Shown: positions 15,971 to 24,829, counted from the stretch's first letter. The stretch: 34,696 nt of DNA from a bacterium (GCA_021788105.1 JAJYKZ010000012.1:1-34696); one strand, 5' to 3'. Notes: generated by a model from the sequence alone, not told the origin. Translations and numbers: made by a program.

Positions 15971-16420
15971 ATGAAGAAAAAAATATTTGCTTTGGCAAGT
16001 AAAAACAAAATGTTAATTTCTTTTTTGGCATTCGCGCTTGCGACTGTTCCGTCCGCCGCTTTCGCCGCTTTCGGATTCAGCTACTCCAGTCCTAATTTTT
16101 CCATCGGCGTAGGAAGCGGAAACGGAATGGTGGGAGGCTGGGACACCAGCAGTCTGGGCGGACTTGGATTGCCAACCGGTTCGATTTACGGAATTATCGG
16201 CAACCTTCTGATGTGGCTTCTGGGAATTTTCGGCTTTGTCGGCGTGATCGGATTCGTTATTTCCGGAATTATGTATTTGGTCGCGGCGGGAGACGAGGAT
16301 ATGATCGGCAAAGCGAAAAAAGCCATGACCTATTCCATTATCGGAGTCGTAGTCGGGCTTTTGGGGGTTGTTGTTATTCAGGCGATAAATTACGCCCTGA
16401 ACGGATTTTCAAAATTCTAA
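15971..16420 (+). CDS. Small pilin-like protein, plain subunit
   Basis: 149 residues: basic N-terminus, signal peptide (about 12-33), a glycine/serine-rich mature N-terminus, then the two-helix pilin module around YLVAAGDEDMIGKAKKAMTYS. It is the closest paralog of the 15484 product: the segment encoding AKKAMTYSIIG is almost the same at DNA level. ATG 15971 lies behind its own promoter; the open frame upstream to 15878 runs through the preceding terminator and is not coding. It begins a four-gene run with 9-bp gaps. Confidence 0.85.
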   Translation: MKKKIFALASKNKMLISFLAFALATVPSAAFAAFGFSYSSPNFSIGVGSGNGMVGGWDTSSLGGLGLPTGSIYGIIGNLLMWLLGIFGFVGVIGFVISGIMYLVAAGDEDMIGKAKKAMTYSIIGVVVGLLGVVVIQAINYALNGFSKF

Positions 16421-16429
16421 GTTTTAAAA

Positions 16430-17167
16430 ATGAAAATGAAAAAAGAAAAAATTTTATTGTTTTTGATTATTTTTATTTTTAGTGTATTTGGAGTGATAGC
16501 GAAAGTCAGAGCGGATAGTGTTAGCGCTTGCATTGGGAGAAATGCGGGCATCCAATGCTCTTATACCGACAGCCAAGGTCGGAATGTGAATGGCGTGTGC
16601 GGTTCTGTTTATGGCGTTATGATGTGTAATAGCACTGACGGTCCTCTTGGAGCGTCTAATTCTTGTACTGAAAAAAATACAGGCGATGCGTGCTCTTATA
16701 CTAACAATGGACAACAGATAAACGGTGTGTGCGACTCTCTTTATGGTGTTATGACATGCGTAAATACGGCTGGAACTAATAATGTCGGTACGAATAATCC
16801 GGGCAATACGTCCAGCGGGTCGGCTACCGGCGTAACAACGCAGGCAACGCAAACACAAAAACAGTCAGGTTCTCAAATTCAAACCGAGCCGACCATTCCA
16901 AATATTCCGCTTCCCAATCCGAAAGGCGGAATTCAAGAAGTGCTGTTGAACATCTTGCGCTGGCTTCTGCAGATCGTCGGCATCATCGCTCTAATTTCAT
17001 TCATAATTTCCGGCATCCAATATTTCACCGCGGCCGGGGATGAGACGAAAGCGGAAAGCGCCAAGAGAAATTTGACCTATTCCATTATCGGAGCAATAGT
17101 TATTTTTGCTTCATTTGTGATCGTTCAGGCGATTCAAAACGCTCTGGCGGCCAAGACAATTTTTTAA
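16430..17167 (+). CDS. Pilin-like protein with two four-cysteine repeats
   Basis: 245 residues: a signal peptide (about 6-28), two tandem modules of four cysteines (spacing 8, 13, 8 and 8, 12, 8; both containing GVC and YGVM), an Asn/Gly/Thr/Gln linker, then the pilin module (about 160-245) with FTAAGDETKAESAKRN between two helices. The related four-cysteine module in the 14326 product shows the last spacing of 8 as well. Residues from EPTIPNI to the C-terminus are nearly the same as in the next gene, indicating a recent duplication with replacement of the ectodomain. Confidence 0.82.
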   Translation: MKMKKEKILLFLIIFIFSVFGVIAKVRADSVSACIGRNAGIQCSYTDSQGRNVNGVCGSVYGVMMCNSTDGPLGASNSCTEKNTGDACSYTNNGQQINGVCDSLYGVMTCVNTAGTNNVGTNNPGNTSSGSATGVTTQATQTQKQSGSQIQTEPTIPNIPLPNPKGGIQEVLLNILRWLLQIVGIIALISFIISGIQYFTAAGDETKAESAKRNLTYSIIGAIVIFASFVIVQAIQNALAAKTIF

Positions 17168-17176
17168 AATTTATAT

Positions 17177-18004
17177 ATGCTAAAAATGAAAACAAAATTA
17201 ATTATTATTTTTGCCGGGGTAATTTTGGCTGTCGGAGGATTTTTTGCTCAGACCAAAACTGCTTCAGCGGGCACTTGCAAGGCTTCTTGCGATCCAACCA
17301 CTGAAACGGAAGTTGCCAATTATGATCCGGCCAACACTTGCGTATCCGGACAGGTTTATTGCGAAAGAAAAGCGATCTATTCCGAATGCGATCCGGTTGG
17401 AAATGTTTCGACTGATGGAAATTCTTGCAGTGCTGTCTCCAATGGATGGTGTCAGAACGGCGTTTGTGTCGCCAAGCCTCAAAGCCCCGCCGCCTCTGCC
17501 ACAAATGCGGTTCCCGGTTCTGTATGCAACAGCCAGGGAGGAACTTGCGGATCGCTTGATTATTGCAATGGAGGACAGGCAATCATTGGTTCAAACAACG
17601 ATTGTCCCAACGATAATCCGTATTGTTGCATAAAGAGTTCCGCGGGAGCATCATCTGTCAAAGGTTCCGCTCCCACTCAAGCAACACAACCGCAGCCGGC
17701 TGCTGTCGATCAAATCCAAACCGAACCGACCATCCCCAACATTGCGCTTCCCAATCCGAAAGGCGGAATTCAGGAAGTGCTTCTGAATATTTTGCGTTGG
17801 TTGTTGCAGGTTGTCGGAATCATCGCGCTAATTTCCTTTATTGTTTCCGGCATTCAATATTTTGCGGCAGCAGGAAGTGAGAACAGAGCGGAGGCTGCCA
17901 AGCGCAACATGCTTTATTCCATCATAGGAGTTGTGATTGTGTTTGCTTCTTTTCTAATCGTTCAGGCGATTCAAAACGCTCTGGCGGCCAAGACAATTTT
18001 TTAA
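17177..18004 (+). CDS. Pilin-like protein with cysteine-rich N-terminal ectodomains
   Basis: 275 residues: a signal peptide (about 5-31), a first cysteine-rich part (C34 to C92), a second domain with the pattern C-x6-C-x5-C-x12-C-x6-CC, a Ser/Gln/Pro linker and the pilin module (about 190-275) with FAAAGSENRAEAAKRN. The usual GDE is GSE here. The DNA from 17957 to 18005 is the same as 17120-17168 of the previous gene. Cytosol-to-outside topology is not proven; the cysteines suggest an oxidising exterior. Confidence 0.82.
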   Translation: MLKMKTKLIIIFAGVILAVGGFFAQTKTASAGTCKASCDPTTETEVANYDPANTCVSGQVYCERKAIYSECDPVGNVSTDGNSCSAVSNGWCQNGVCVAKPQSPAASATNAVPGSVCNSQGGTCGSLDYCNGGQAIIGSNNDCPNDNPYCCIKSSAGASSVKGSAPTQATQPQPAAVDQIQTEPTIPNIALPNPKGGIQEVLLNILRWLLQVVGIIALISFIVSGIQYFAAAGSENRAEAAKRNMLYSIIGVVIVFASFLIVQAIQNALAAKTIF

Positions 18005-18013
18005 ATTCAAAAT

Positions 18014-18715
18014 ATGAAACTAAAAAACAACCTAATTTACTTCATGCTGATTCTGGGAGGAATTATTTTTTTCTCAAATTACAATTCTGCCAAGGCGGTG
18101 AGTTGCGGAGATTTTCAGCCCGGCACCTGCCGCCCGTCTTGTCTGTCTGGTGAAACGCAAATCCCCGACTCATCCGTTTCTCCGGTTTGTTCTCCGATCA
18201 ATCAAGTTTGTTGCGCGCCAGCGCCGACCGCAAGCACTACAGGAACGGCAAGCACAACCCCAAGTAGCGGGCAAACAAATTCAACGACTCAGCAGAATCC
18301 GGCCAGTTCAAGTCCTTCCAGTCCAGGCTTGCCGGTTCCAGCCGCAGCTTCTCCGTGGCAGGCTTCTTCTGCTCCAGCTTCAGCTCCTGCTGCTTCGAAT
18401 TATGCTGTTCCCGCAAGTACTTCATCAAATTACAACGGCGGAATTCTTCTTCCTCAAATGGGATTGCCCGGCGCAAGCATTCAGGATATTATTGGAAACC
18501 TGCTTGTTTGGCTTCTGGGAATCGTCGGCGTTATTGCTATAATTTCATTTATTATTTCGGGCATCCAATATTTCGCGGCGGCCGGAGATGAGACGAGAAT
18601 GGAAACTGCCAAAAAAACCATGACGTATTCCATTATCGGGATTATCGTAGTCTTGGCTTCATATGTGATAATTCAGGCAATTAATTTCGCTTTGCAGGCG
18701 CGGTCTTTCTTCTAG
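18014..18715 (+). CDS. Pilin-like protein with one six-cysteine domain and a Ser/Pro/Ala stalk
   Basis: 233 residues: a signal peptide (about 5-28), one six-cysteine domain with the spacing C-x7-C-x3-C-x15-C-x6-CC (about 31-72), a long Ser/Thr/Pro/Ala/Gln stalk (about 73-140), then a pilin module with FAAAGDETRMETAKKTMTYS. Last gene of the array; the TAG stop at 18713-18715 touches the nusA -35 box. The stalk would hold the cysteine domain away from the membrane. Confidence 0.82.
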   Translation: MKLKNNLIYFMLILGGIIFFSNYNSAKAVSCGDFQPGTCRPSCLSGETQIPDSSVSPVCSPINQVCCAPAPTASTTGTASTTPSSGQTNSTTQQNPASSSPSSPGLPVPAAASPWQASSAPASAPAASNYAVPASTSSNYNGGILLPQMGLPGASIQDIIGNLLVWLLGIVGVIAIISFIISGIQYFAAAGDETRMETAKKTMTYSIIGIIVVLASYVIIQAINFALQARSFF

Positions 18716-18743
18716 TTGACAAACCGCAAAAACCTGCTAAAAT
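18716..18743 (+). promoter_or_regulatory. Promoter of nusA
   Basis: TTGACA (18716-18721), 16-bp spacer and extended -10 TGCTAAAAT (18735-18743). Predicted transcription start is near 18750. Confidence 0.65.
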
Positions 18744-18765
18744 TAATCTGAAGACTGAAAAGAAA

Positions 18766-18791
18766 GAGTTCGCGTGAAAGGCGAACTTTTT
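18766..18791 (+). terminator. Hairpin with short T-run in the nusA leader
   Basis: AGTTCGC (18767-18773) and GCGAACT (18781-18787) form a 7-bp stem, followed by TTTTATTT. It lies after the nusA promoter and before the start codon, so it can act as an attenuator of nusA as well as ending read-through from the pilin array. Confidence 0.6.
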
Positions 18792-18823
18792 ATTTAAACA
18801 ATTTAATTTAATAAAAAAATATT

Positions 18824-20128
18824 ATGGTTAGAAAAAAGAAAACCAATGCGGATGAATCATCCCAATCCGGCCGACTGGGTGATTTTGGCAGCGCTATTGC
18901 GCAGATCTGCGAAGAAAAAGGAATTTCCAAGGAAAAAGTGATTGAAACAATCGAAGCGGCTCTGGCGGCGGCCTATAAAAAAGATTATGGAAAAAAAGGC
19001 CAGAATATCAAAGCCGTTTTCGATGAAAGGACCGGGGAAGCGAAATTTTTCTTAGTCAAAGAAGTGGTGGATGAAACGATGCGCGAATTTGTTTCGGAAG
19101 AAGAGGAAGCGGCCAAAGAAGAAACCGGAACGGCCGAAGCAAAAATTGAACCGGTGGAAACTGCGGAGAATGAGGAGGAGAAACTCCCGCGCTTCAATCC
19201 GGAAAGAGACTTCACATTGGAAGAAGCGCAGGAAATTAAAAAAGACGCCCAAGCCGGCGATGTCATTGAAATTGCGCTGGAACAGAAAAAAGATTACGGC
19301 CGGGTGGCGGCCCAAACGGCCAAGCAAGTGATCATTCAAAGGATTCGCGAAGCGGAGAGAGACTCGATGTACGACGAATATAAAGACAAGGAAGGCGAAG
19401 TTGTGAGCGGCGTGGTTCAGCGGATCGAAGGAAGAAATATTTTTATCGATCTGGGAAAATCGGTCGGGGTTTTGTTTCCGTCCGAGCAGGTGGCGCGGGA
19501 AAACTATCGCATCGGCCAGCGGCTTAAGATTTATATAGCTCGAGTCGAAGCCGGATCGAAAGGTCCCGGCATAACTTTGAGCCGCGTTCATCCGGAAATG
19601 ATTCGAAAACTTTTCGAATTGGAAGTGCCGGAAATTTTTGCGGGTACTGTTGAAATCAAAGCCATTGCCCGCGAAGCCGGAGAACGGACCAAGATTGCCG
19701 TGGCTTCCACTGAAGAAGGAATCGATCCGATCGGCTCTTGCGTGGGGCAAAAAGGAACCCGCGTCCAGGCGATTATTGATGAATTGGGCGGGGAAAAAAT
19801 CGACATCATTCTTTGGAATGATGATATTGCGAAATTCATTGCGGCTTCCCTGAGTCCGGCGAAAGTTTTGAAAGTGGATGTGAAGGAAGCGAAAAAAGAA
19901 GCGATCGTTTCCGTTCCGGAAGACCAGCTGTCCTTGGCGATCGGAAAGAAAGGCCAGAATGTGCGCCTGGCGGCCAAACTGACCGGATGGAAAATAGATA
20001 TTCTGGGAGTGAAACCGACCGGAGAGGAAATCAAGCCGGAAGAAAAAGAAGAAAAAAATGAAGATTCTGAAGCAGATTCTGAAGAAATTGCGGAAGAAAA
20101 AAAAGAATCCGGAGAGAGCAAAGAGTAA
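18824..20128 (+). CDS. nusA: Transcription elongation/termination factor NusA
   Basis: 434 residues. N-terminal RNA-polymerase-binding domain with ALAAAYKKDYG (about 46-56), interrupted by a strongly acidic segment (about 91-122) that is absent from the standard domain; S1 domain (about 188-255); KH1 with VGQKGTR and KH2 with IGKKGQN; then a Glu/Lys/Ser tail without the acidic repeat domains of E. coli NusA. NusA modulates pausing and intrinsic termination. It heads an operon with ppaC, tig and clpP (gaps of 17, 18 and 7 nt). Its leader holds a weak terminator, consistent with autoregulation as known in Bacillus. Confidence 0.95.
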   Translation: MVRKKKTNADESSQSGRLGDFGSAIAQICEEKGISKEKVIETIEAALAAAYKKDYGKKGQNIKAVFDERTGEAKFFLVKEVVDETMREFVSEEEEAAKEETGTAEAKIEPVETAENEEEKLPRFNPERDFTLEEAQEIKKDAQAGDVIEIALEQKKDYGRVAAQTAKQVIIQRIREAERDSMYDEYKDKEGEVVSGVVQRIEGRNIFIDLGKSVGVLFPSEQVARENYRIGQRLKIYIARVEAGSKGPGITLSRVHPEMIRKLFELEVPEIFAGTVEIKAIAREAGERTKIAVASTEEGIDPIGSCVGQKGTRVQAIIDELGGEKIDIILWNDDIAKFIAASLSPAKVLKVDVKEAKKEAIVSVPEDQLSLAIGKKGQNVRLAAKLTGWKIDILGVKPTGEEIKPEEKEEKNEDSEADSEEIAEEKKESGESKE

Positions 20129-20145
20129 ATTTAAAGCAATCAAAT

Positions 20146-21057
20146 ATGAAAAAAATAATTATCGGGCATAAAAATCCCGATACCGATTCAATAGTTTCAA
20201 GCGTTGCCCTTGCGAGTTTTTGCGAGGGGTCTGAGGCTGTGCGGGCGGGAGATTTGAACAATGAAACAAAATTTGTGTTTGACAAATTCGGCGCAATTGT
20301 TCCGAAATTGTTGAAAAAAGCCAAAGGCGATGAAAATGTTATTCTTGTCGACCACAATGAGGCTTCCCAGATTGCCGACGGACTAAAAATTTCCCAAGTG
20401 GAGAAAATCATTGATCATCACAAAATAGCGATGGAAACGCAAAAGCCGATTTTTTTGCGGGTGGAGCCGATCGGCAGTACGGCCTCGGTGATCGCGAAAA
20501 TATACAAGGAGGCCGGAAAGAAAATTCCGGGAAAAATTGCCAAGCTTTTATTGGCGGGAATTTTATCCGATACGCTCAATCTTGCTTCGCCAACCACCAC
20601 CTCCGAAGACAAACAGATTGCCAAAGAACTTAACAAAGTCGCCAAGCTGGATATTAAAAAATTCGTGCAAGAAATGTTCAAAGCAAAATCCAGTCTGAAA
20701 GGAATTTCCATGCGGGAAATTATCGGGCAGGATTACAAAGAATTTGAAATGGGAAAAAACAAAGTGGGAATCGGCGTTTGGGAAACGACTGATCCCGAAA
20801 CCGTCGACGCCAAGAAAAAAGAAGTTTTCGATTCTTTGGCAAAGAAAAAGTCGGATGCCGGGCTCGATTATATATTTTTCCTGGTAGTGGATATTATCAG
20901 GCAAAACAGCAGCATGTACATAATCGGAGAAGATGAAAAAGCGCTGGCTGAAAAAGTTTTTGGCGGAAAATCCGAGGATGATATTTTGACGCTTAAAAAT
21001 ATTGTCTCCCGAAAAAAACAAATCGTTCCGCCTTTGACGGAAGCGTTAACCAAATAA
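20146..21057 (+). CDS. ppaC: Manganese-dependent inorganic pyrophosphatase (family II, DHH)
   Basis: Hydrolyses pyrophosphate, pulling biosynthetic reactions forward. The 303 residues are normal for family II: GHKNPDTDS (7-15), VDHNE (about 68-72), the DHH motif in IIDHHK (about 88-93), a domain linker and a C-terminal DHHA2 domain with SRKKQIVPPL near the end, the usual substrate-binding SRKKQ signature. No CBS insertion is present. It is cotranscribed with nusA and tig. Confidence 0.95.
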   Translation: MKKIIIGHKNPDTDSIVSSVALASFCEGSEAVRAGDLNNETKFVFDKFGAIVPKLLKKAKGDENVILVDHNEASQIADGLKISQVEKIIDHHKIAMETQKPIFLRVEPIGSTASVIAKIYKEAGKKIPGKIAKLLLAGILSDTLNLASPTTTSEDKQIAKELNKVAKLDIKKFVQEMFKAKSSLKGISMREIIGQDYKEFEMGKNKVGIGVWETTDPETVDAKKKEVFDSLAKKKSDAGLDYIFFLVVDIIRQNSSMYIIGEDEKALAEKVFGGKSEDDILTLKNIVSRKKQIVPPLTEALTK

Positions 21058-21075
21058 TTTTTGTAACGGAAAAAT

Positions 21076-22359
21076 ATGATAAAGAAATTGTCTAAATCAA
21101 GAATAGAATTCGAAGTTGCCGTTCCCTGGAAGGATTGGGAAAAATATCTCGACAAAGCGGCGGAAGAAATTTCAGAGGAAATAAAATTTCCGGGATTCCG
21201 CCCCGGAAAAGCTCCGCGCAAGATGGTGGAGCAGAAGGTTGGGCAAGGCGCGCTTTTTAACAACGCGGCGGAAAAAGCCGTGCAGAAAAGTTATGTGGAT
21301 TTCGCAATGAAGGAAAAGCTGGATGTGTTGGGCCAGCCCGAAGTGGAGATCGAGGAAATTAAGGAGGGAGAAGATTTAAAATATAAAGTCAAAGTGGCCG
21401 TTATGCCGGAAGCGGAAATCAAAAATGATTACAAAAAAGAAATTAAAAAAATAAACGAAGAATTTTCCAAGAAAACCGCCGAAGTGAAAGATGAAGATCT
21501 GGCGCTGGAATTGGAAAAGCTGGCCAACGGCCGGGTAAAATTAGCAACCGTCCGGAGAGAAGCGCGAAAAAATGACAGTGTGGAAATTGATTTTCAGGTT
21601 TTGGCGGACGGTGTGCCGATTGAAAACGGTACGTCCAAAAATCATCCCGTAGTTATAGGCAAAGGAGTTTTTATCCCGGGATTCGAGGATAACTTGATCG
21701 GAATGAAGGAAGGAGAAGAAAAAGAAATCGAATTGGAATTTCCCAAAGATTATCATCAGAAAAATCTGGCCGGCCGGAAAGCTGTTTTTAAAGTAAAAAT
21801 GAATTTGGTTCAGGAAAGGCAGACGCCGGAAATTAATGATGATTTCGCCAAGTCGCTGGGGAACTTTGAAAATCTGGACGCTTTGAAAAAAAGCATCAAG
21901 GATGGGATGGAAGAAGAACAAAAACACAAGCTTCACGATGAAAGACTGAATGCGTTTGTGGAAAAAATCATTGACAGTACTGAAGCCGATTTGCCGGAAG
22001 TTTTGGTTCACCAGGAAATCCACCAGATGCTTCAGGAATTTGAGTATCAGCTTCAAACCATGGGAATGAATCTGGATCAATATTTGTCCCAATTAAAAAA
22101 AGATGCGGAAGAATTGGAAAAAGACTGGGAACCGCAGGCCGAGAAGCGCGTGAAGTCGGCTCTGGCTTTGAAGAAAATCGCCCAACTTGAAGAAATAAAA
22201 GTTGATTCCAAAGAGGTTGAAGACGAGATGAATAAAACTATGCAGTATTATAAAAACGTGAAGGATATGGAAAAGAATATCGACATGGAAAGATTGTATA
22301 ATTACACCAAGGGCAATTTGGAAAATCAAAAGGTCTTTGAGTTTTTGGAAAAATTATAA
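21076..22359 (+). CDS. tig: Trigger factor chaperone
   Basis: Ribosome-associated chaperone and peptidyl-prolyl isomerase. The 427 residues include the ribosome-docking loop [11 protein letters not shown] (about 37-47), an FKBP-like domain (about 155-245, with [17 protein letters not shown]) and the C-terminal helical cradle. Length is normal. The gene precedes clpP, an arrangement conserved across bacteria. Confidence 0.95.
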   Translation: MIKKLSKSRIEFEVAVPWKDWEKYLDKAAEEISEEIKFPGFRPGKAPRKMVEQKVGQGALFNNAAEKAVQKSYVDFAMKEKLDVLGQPEVEIEEIKEGEDLKYKVKVAVMPEAEIKNDYKKEIKKINEEFSKKTAEVKDEDLALELEKLANGRVKLATVRREARKNDSVEIDFQVLADGVPIENGTSKNHPVVIGKGVFIPGFEDNLIGMKEGEEKEIELEFPKDYHQKNLAGRKAVFKVKMNLVQERQTPEINDDFAKSLGNFENLDALKKSIKDGMEEEQKHKLHDERLNAFVEKIIDSTEADLPEVLVHQEIHQMLQEFEYQLQTMGMNLDQYLSQLKKDAEELEKDWEPQAEKRVKSALALKKIAQLEEIKVDSKEVEDEMNKTMQYYKNVKDMEKNIDMERLYNYTKGNLENQKVFEFLEKL

Positions 22360-22366
22360 TAAATGT

Positions 22367-22957
22367 ATGGAAACTAAAAATCAATATTTAATCCCCACTG
22401 TCATTGAAAAAACCACGTACGGAGAACGCGCCTATGATATTTATTCGCGACTTTTGAAAGACCGGATAATATTTTTAGGCGGACCGATCGACGATATGGT
22501 TGCCAACAGCATCATCGCCCAGCTTCTTTTTTTGGAATCTCAGAATGCCAAAGAGGACATCAAACTTTACATTAATTCTCCCGGCGGGCAAGTTACTTCG
22601 GCGCTGGCGGTTTATGACACGATGCAATATGTGAAGCCGGATGTTTCGACGATTTGTATCGGCATGGCGGCTTCCGCCGCGGCTCTTCTTCTGACGGCAG
22701 GAACCAAAGGGAAAAGAATCGTGCTTCCCAATGGAGAGGTGATGATTCATCAGGTGATGGGCGGCGCGGCCGGGCAGGCGACGGATGTGGCGATTCACGC
22801 CAATCATATTTTGAAAATCAAGCAAAGATTGAATGAGATTATGGCCAAGCACACCGGCCAGCCGATCGACAAAGTTGCCAAAGACACGGAGCGCGATTAT
22901 TTCATGAGTGCGGAAGAAGCGAAAAAATACGGAATAGTCGATAAGATCATCAAATAA
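22367..22957 (+). CDS. clpP: ATP-dependent Clp protease proteolytic subunit
   Basis: 196-residue serine protease that forms the barrel used by ClpX or ClpA-type unfoldases. The catalytic triad is complete: S103 in [11 protein letters not shown]128 in VMIHQ and D177 in DTERDYF. ATG 22367 is preferred to TTG 22337, which overlaps tig by 23 nt and adds an atypical extension. No clpX follows; the operon ends at the terminator at 22969. Confidence 0.96.
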   Translation: METKNQYLIPTVIEKTTYGERAYDIYSRLLKDRIIFLGGPIDDMVANSIIAQLLFLESQNAKEDIKLYINSPGGQVTSALAVYDTMQYVKPDVSTICIGMAASAAALLLTAGTKGKRIVLPNGEVMIHQVMGGAAGQATDVAIHANHILKIKQRLNEIMAKHTGQPIDKVAKDTERDYFMSAEEAKKYGIVDKIIK

Positions 22958-22968
22958 TTTCTCAATAA

Positions 22969-22995
22969 AAAAAGCATCTGAAGAAGATGCTTTTT
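22969..22995. terminator. Bidirectional terminator between clpP and gpmI
   Basis: AAAAAGCATCT (22969-22979) and AGATGCTTTTT (22985-22995) form an 11-bp stem with loop GAAGA. T-runs on both strands serve the converging genes. Confidence 0.85.
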
Positions 22996-23009
22996 AATTT
23001 GTCCGCAAG

Positions 23010-24563
23010 TTACTTGAGCAGCGGCAACAGGCTTTCTCCTGTCATTTCTTCCGGTTTTTTAATGTTGAAGAGATCAAGAACGGTCGGAGCAACGTCGCTC
23101 AAGAGGCCGATAACTTTTAATTCTTCATTGCTTCTGTCTTTGTGATTGTCGGCGGTGATGAACCAGACCGGAACGGGATTGGTCGAATGTTCGGTGTCTA
23201 TTTCTCCGGTAAGCGTGTTCTTCAATTCTTCCGCGTTGCCGTGGTCGGCCGTGATAAGCAAGCAGCCTTTCTTGAGAATTACGGCGGTGATTAATTTTCC
23301 TAAATTTTCATCAATAATCTCCACGGCTTTTTGCGTCGCTTCTTCGTTTCCGGTATGGCCTACCATGTCGGCATTGGCATAGTTCACCAAAATGAAATCG
23401 TATTTATCCTTGTCGATGTTCTCGATTAATTTGTCGGTAATTTCTTTGGCGCGCATCTGGGGCGCTTTGGCGAAACTGTCGATGACGATCGAAGGAATCA
23501 AGACGTGATCTTCCCGCGGGGGAATTTCTTCCGATCCTCCGTTGAAAAAGTATGTGACGTGGGCGAATTTTTCCGTTTCGGCGATTCTCAGCTGGGATAA
23601 ATTATTTTTACTGAGAACGGAGCCCAGCGGATTTTTGACTCCAATCGGATCATAGGCGACATTGACCGGCAATCCTTCTTCATATTGAACCATTGTGACG
23701 AAATCCAAGTCCAACATTTTTTCGCGGTTGAATTTATCGAAACCGGGCAAAGCAAACGCTTCGGTTAATTGCCTGGCGCGATCCTCGCGAAAATTGAAGA
23801 AAATGATCGAGTCGCCGTCCTGAATGGTAGCGATCGGTTTGCCGTTTTCCATAATGACTCCCGGTTCCAGATATTCGTCAAAAACTTGTTTTTTGTAGGA
23901 ATCTTTCAAATATTGAACCGGATCGGCAGCTTGATTGCCCTCGCCTCTCGTTAGAAGATTGTAAGCCTTCTCTATGCGATCCCAATTATTATTCCGATCC
24001 ATCGCAAAGTATCTTCCGCAAAGAGTGGCAATTTTTCCTACTCCGTAGCGGTTTAATCTGCCCTGCAACTCCTGGATGACCGAAGCTCCCGAGTCGGGAG
24101 GAGAATCTCTTCCGTCGGTGAAGAGATGCAGAAAAACTTTTTCAGCTTTCTGCTCCTTGGAAAGTTCCAAAAGGGCATAGAAATGGTCGATGTAGGCATG
24201 GACCGCTCCTTTTCCAATAAGGCCCATCAAGTGCAAAGAAGAATTTTTTTCTTTGGCATTATTCAGTGCTTCCAGAAAAATTTTGTTTTTGAAAAAATCT
24301 CCGGTCTGAATGTCCATTGTGATTCTCGGCATATTTTGGTAGATGATTTTTCCGGCTCCGAGCGTCATGTGTCCGACTTCGGAATTCCCCATTTCTTCCC
24401 AGGGAAGACCGACGGAAATTCCCGAAGCTTGCAGGGCGGCGTGGGGATAGTAGCGATTAAGTTTGTCGATCGTGGGAAGATTGGCTTTGGCGATCGGGTT
24501 TCCTTTTTCGGTTCTTCCGATTCCCCAGCCGTCAAGAACGGCTAAAATCACGGGCTTGAACAT
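23010..24563 (-). CDS. gpmI: 2,3-bisphosphoglycerate-independent phosphoglycerate mutase
   Basis: Interconverts 3- and 2-phosphoglycerate in lower glycolysis with two metal ions. The 517 residues are normal for GpmI: D11 in VLDGWG, the nucleophile S61 in MGNSEVGHM, the phosphatase-like insert with FTDGRDSPPDSG and CGRYFAMDRNNNWDR, and C-terminal metal ligands in NADMVGHTG and ITADHGNAE. It is a single-gene unit with its own promoter divergent from rny. Confidence 0.97.
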   Translation of the reverse strand: MFKPVILAVLDGWGIGRTEKGNPIAKANLPTIDKLNRYYPHAALQASGISVGLPWEEMGNSEVGHMTLGAGKIIYQNMPRITMDIQTGDFFKNKIFLEALNNAKEKNSSLHLMGLIGKGAVHAYIDHFYALLELSKEQKAEKVFLHLFTDGRDSPPDSGASVIQELQGRLNRYGVGKIATLCGRYFAMDRNNNWDRIEKAYNLLTRGEGNQAADPVQYLKDSYKKQVFDEYLEPGVIMENGKPIATIQDGDSIIFFNFREDRARQLTEAFALPGFDKFNREKMLDLDFVTMVQYEEGLPVNVAYDPIGVKNPLGSVLSKNNLSQLRIAETEKFAHVTYFFNGGSEEIPPREDHVLIPSIVIDSFAKAPQMRAKEITDKLIENIDKDKYDFILVNYANADMVGHTGNEEATQKAVEIIDENLGKLITAVILKKGCLLITADHGNAEELKNTLTGEIDTEHSTNPVPVWFITADNHKDRSNEELKVIGLLSDVAPTVLDLFNIKKPEEMTGESLLPLLK

Positions 24564-24647
24564 AAATTGAAGTTGAGTTTAGAAAATTATTTTCCATAAA
24601 CGCGCCGAACTCAAATTCCGGCGAAAAAAGTTTCAAGATACTTTGTA

Positions 24648-24676
24648 ATTTTAACATTTTCCTCAAGCTTTGACAA
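24648..24676 (-). promoter_or_regulatory. Promoter of gpmI
   Basis: On the minus strand TTGTCA (24676-24671), 17-bp spacer, TAAAAT (24653-24648). Its -35 box overlaps that of the divergent rny promoter. The leader of about 80 nt can form a CGCCG/CGGCG hairpin (24603-24623). Confidence 0.6.
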
Positions 24677-24698
24677 AAAGCGGTTTTTGTAATAACAT
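24670..24698 (+). promoter_or_regulatory. Promoter of rny
   Basis: TTGACA (24670-24675), 17-bp spacer, TAACAT (24693-24698). The leader to ATG 24830 is about 125 nt and AT-rich; I see no clear RNA structure in it. Confidence 0.6.
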
Positions 24699-24829
24699 TT
24701 TAGAAGGTAATTTGTTTAAGTTTAATCTAAATATTGATAAATTTGACTTGTATCTAAATGCAAAAGAAATGGATTCTGTCGAAAAAATAACAAATTTTAT
24801 GATTTATCAATTGAATAGAGACAAAAAAT

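Noticed and set aside
19052..20143. 363-codon frame opposite nusA on the minus strand
   Set aside because: Antisense shadow of nusA caused by its purine-rich codons; the peptide is Phe-rich without domains.
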